Assembly: GCA_910588285.1 (NCBI GenBank) | Contig: CAJUQB010000177.1 | Coordinates: 1 to 5,511 of the forward strand | Direction: 5' to 3' | DNA from: an uncultured Lachnospiraceae bacterium | Lineage (GTDB): Bacteria > Bacillota > Clostridia > Lachnospirales > Lachnospiraceae | Length of the DNA: 5,511 bases | In this document: in pieces, positions 5,508-5,511 of the stretch | Position numbering within the stretch: the stretch's first letter is position 1 | How the letters are laid out: every line of letters begins with the position of its first letter | The notes under the pieces: generated by a model | The model's input: only the letters and a program-made list of their open reading frames with translations | Database searches by the model: none | Told to the model about the DNA's origin: nothing | Program-made: the position numbers and the translations under genes

Positions 5508-5511
5508 ATAT

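Overview
The window carries one long gene block, all on the minus strand, from an anaerobic Gram-positive bacterium. Strong AGGAGG-type ribosome binding sites, moderately high GC, a four-subunit ferredoxin-linked oxidoreductase and the style of the drug/metabolite transporter point to Clostridia, most likely a gut Lachnospiraceae. That assignment is inference from style, not from a marker gene.

In transcription order (right to left) the genes are: a small four-helix membrane protein of unknown function (5358-4942); an EamA/DMT-family transporter (4923-3994); an AIM24/TIGR00266-family protein (3987-3307); then, after a 147-base gap, the complete four-subunit pyruvate (2-oxoacid):ferredoxin oxidoreductase in the order gamma-delta-alpha-beta, porC (3159-2584), porD (2587-2291), porA (2290-1109) and porB (1105-167). 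The first three genes are 18 and 6 bases apart. The four por genes are coupled by a 4-base overlap, direct abutment and a 3-base gap, so they almost certainly form one translation unit. The enzyme decarboxylates pyruvate with thiamine pyrophosphate, makes acetyl-CoA and passes electrons through FeS clusters to ferredoxin. The alpha and beta subunits hold the substrate and TPP residues, delta is the 2x[4Fe-4S] ferredoxin-like subunit, and gamma completes the complex.

The flanks are short and non-coding. The left flank (1-166) holds a 13-bp perfect GC-rich hairpin just past porB. It has no T-tract in the direction the operon is read, but T-rich sequence in the opposite direction. The right flank (5359-5511) holds a weak candidate promoter for the operon and a possible outward-facing promoter at the window edge. 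Both flanks carry the same 15-base sequence in opposite orientation (56-70 and 5459-5473), so the gene block is bracketed by an inverted repeat. I see no RNA genes, CRISPR arrays, transposases or phage genes. The genes are ordinary; the points worth a second look are the bracketing repeat, the terminator polarity and the pairing of the AIM24-like gene with the por genes.
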